Assembly (NCBI GenBank): GCA_002687715.1
Contig: NZBC01000186.1
Span: forward strand, 1-55,353
DNA from: Planctomycetota bacterium
GTDB taxonomy: Bacteria > Planctomycetota > GCA-002687715
Reading direction: 5' to 3'
Length of the DNA: 55,353 bases
Of the stretch, positions 55,192-55,353 are shown piece by piece. Positions within the stretch are counted from its first letter, which is position 1. Each line of letters starts with the position of its first letter. The notes under the pieces are model-generated. The model was given only the letters and a program-made list of their open reading frames with translations, had not been told where the DNA came from and ran no database searches. A program made the position numbers and the translations under genes.

Positions 55192-55213
55192 GCTTCCCGG
55201 GGTCTTGGGAAGC
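55192..55213 (+). terminator. Hairpin after the GNAT gene
   Basis: GCTTCCC (55192-55198) pairs perfectly with GGGAAGC (55207-55213) around an 8-nt loop. It lies only two bases past the TGA at 55187-55189. It partly overlaps the start of repeat copy E. It is a reasonable 3'-end structure for the htpG-GNAT transcript. Confidence 0.42.
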
Positions 55214-55297
55214 GCGAACCGCCAGGGCATGTCGAGTCAATGTGCTCTGTCGGGAACGCGGACCTCCCGAGCAGATTGCTTCACACGCTCTCCTGTA
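55207..55297. repeat. Intergenic compound repeat, copy E
   Basis: GGGAAGCGCGAACCGCCAGG, then GTCGAGTCAATGTGCTCTG, then GGGAACGCGGACCTCC, then GAGCAGATTGCTTCACACGC and TCTCC. The last part is the reverse complement of the GAGAGCGTGTGAAGCAATCTGCTC word in copy B. Both halves of the family are therefore present in opposite order. The repeat runs to within about 55 bp of the window end, where no further feature is seen. Confidence 0.72.
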
Positions 55298-55353
55298 CCG
55301 TTTCAGCGTCTCTTCGAGGGTGGGATTATCCTTCGCGGGAGACCCGGCTGATC

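Overview
This 55 kb window is high-GC, densely packed chromosomal DNA, most likely from a Planctomycetota bacterium, possibly a metagenome-assembled lineage. Pointers to that phylum are a formylglycine-type sulfatase, an ECF sigma/anti-sigma pair, a RedB-like protein coupled to a hybrid kinase, a CotH/lamin-tail surface protein with the C-terminal tail common in planctomycete secreted proteins, and a complete MoxR-Bat operon. LptE, a BamD-like lipoprotein and two flippases show an outer membrane with glycans. The taxonomic call is inference; no rRNA or tRNA gene was found.

Layout. 1-5.3 kb (minus): the start of folP, then lptE, bamD-like, recO, a CNNM/CorC protein and a HEAT-repeat lipoprotein. 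5.4-7.8 kb: a stand-alone archaeal-type ThrRS editing domain, a sulfatase and a small membrane protein. 8.0-18.7 kb (minus): moxR, DUF58, an accessory lipoprotein, batA, a giant batB-batC fusion and a batD-batE fusion, nearly all with 4-nt start/stop overlaps. 18.9-23.3 kb (minus): a polytopic membrane protein, and a BlaI repressor coupled to an M56 protease fused to a parvulin-type foldase, with tandem operator-like dyads upstream. 23.5-26.4 kb: RedB-like protein plus hybrid histidine kinase. 26.5-30.6 kb: sigma/anti-sigma pair, sodium:solute symporter with a tiny partner, ApaH. 30.6-36.0 kb: secreted metalloprotease, MarR-GNAT fusion with its own dyad, a frameshifted remnant, an SGNH protein and an acyl-CoA carboxylase subunit. 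36.3-41.2 kb: secreted proteins (CotH kinase, lamin tail) and a PcfJ-like protein. 41.2-49.4 kb: a divergent glycan cluster. 49.5-55.2 kb: secreted proteins, a serine hydrolase, HtpG and a GNAT enzyme.

Three cross-cutting patterns stand out. A compound GC-rich repeat recurs at five places, each next to the 3' end of a gene. All eight proteins with a clear SPI-type signal peptide have Gln directly after the predicted cleavage site. Candidate terminators are long GC hairpins mostly without a T-tract. The most promising system for follow-up is the BlaI / M56-protease-parvulin unit, which looks like an envelope-stress sensor whose sensing half has been replaced by a foldase. No CRISPR array, insertion sequence, prophage or RNA gene was recognised.
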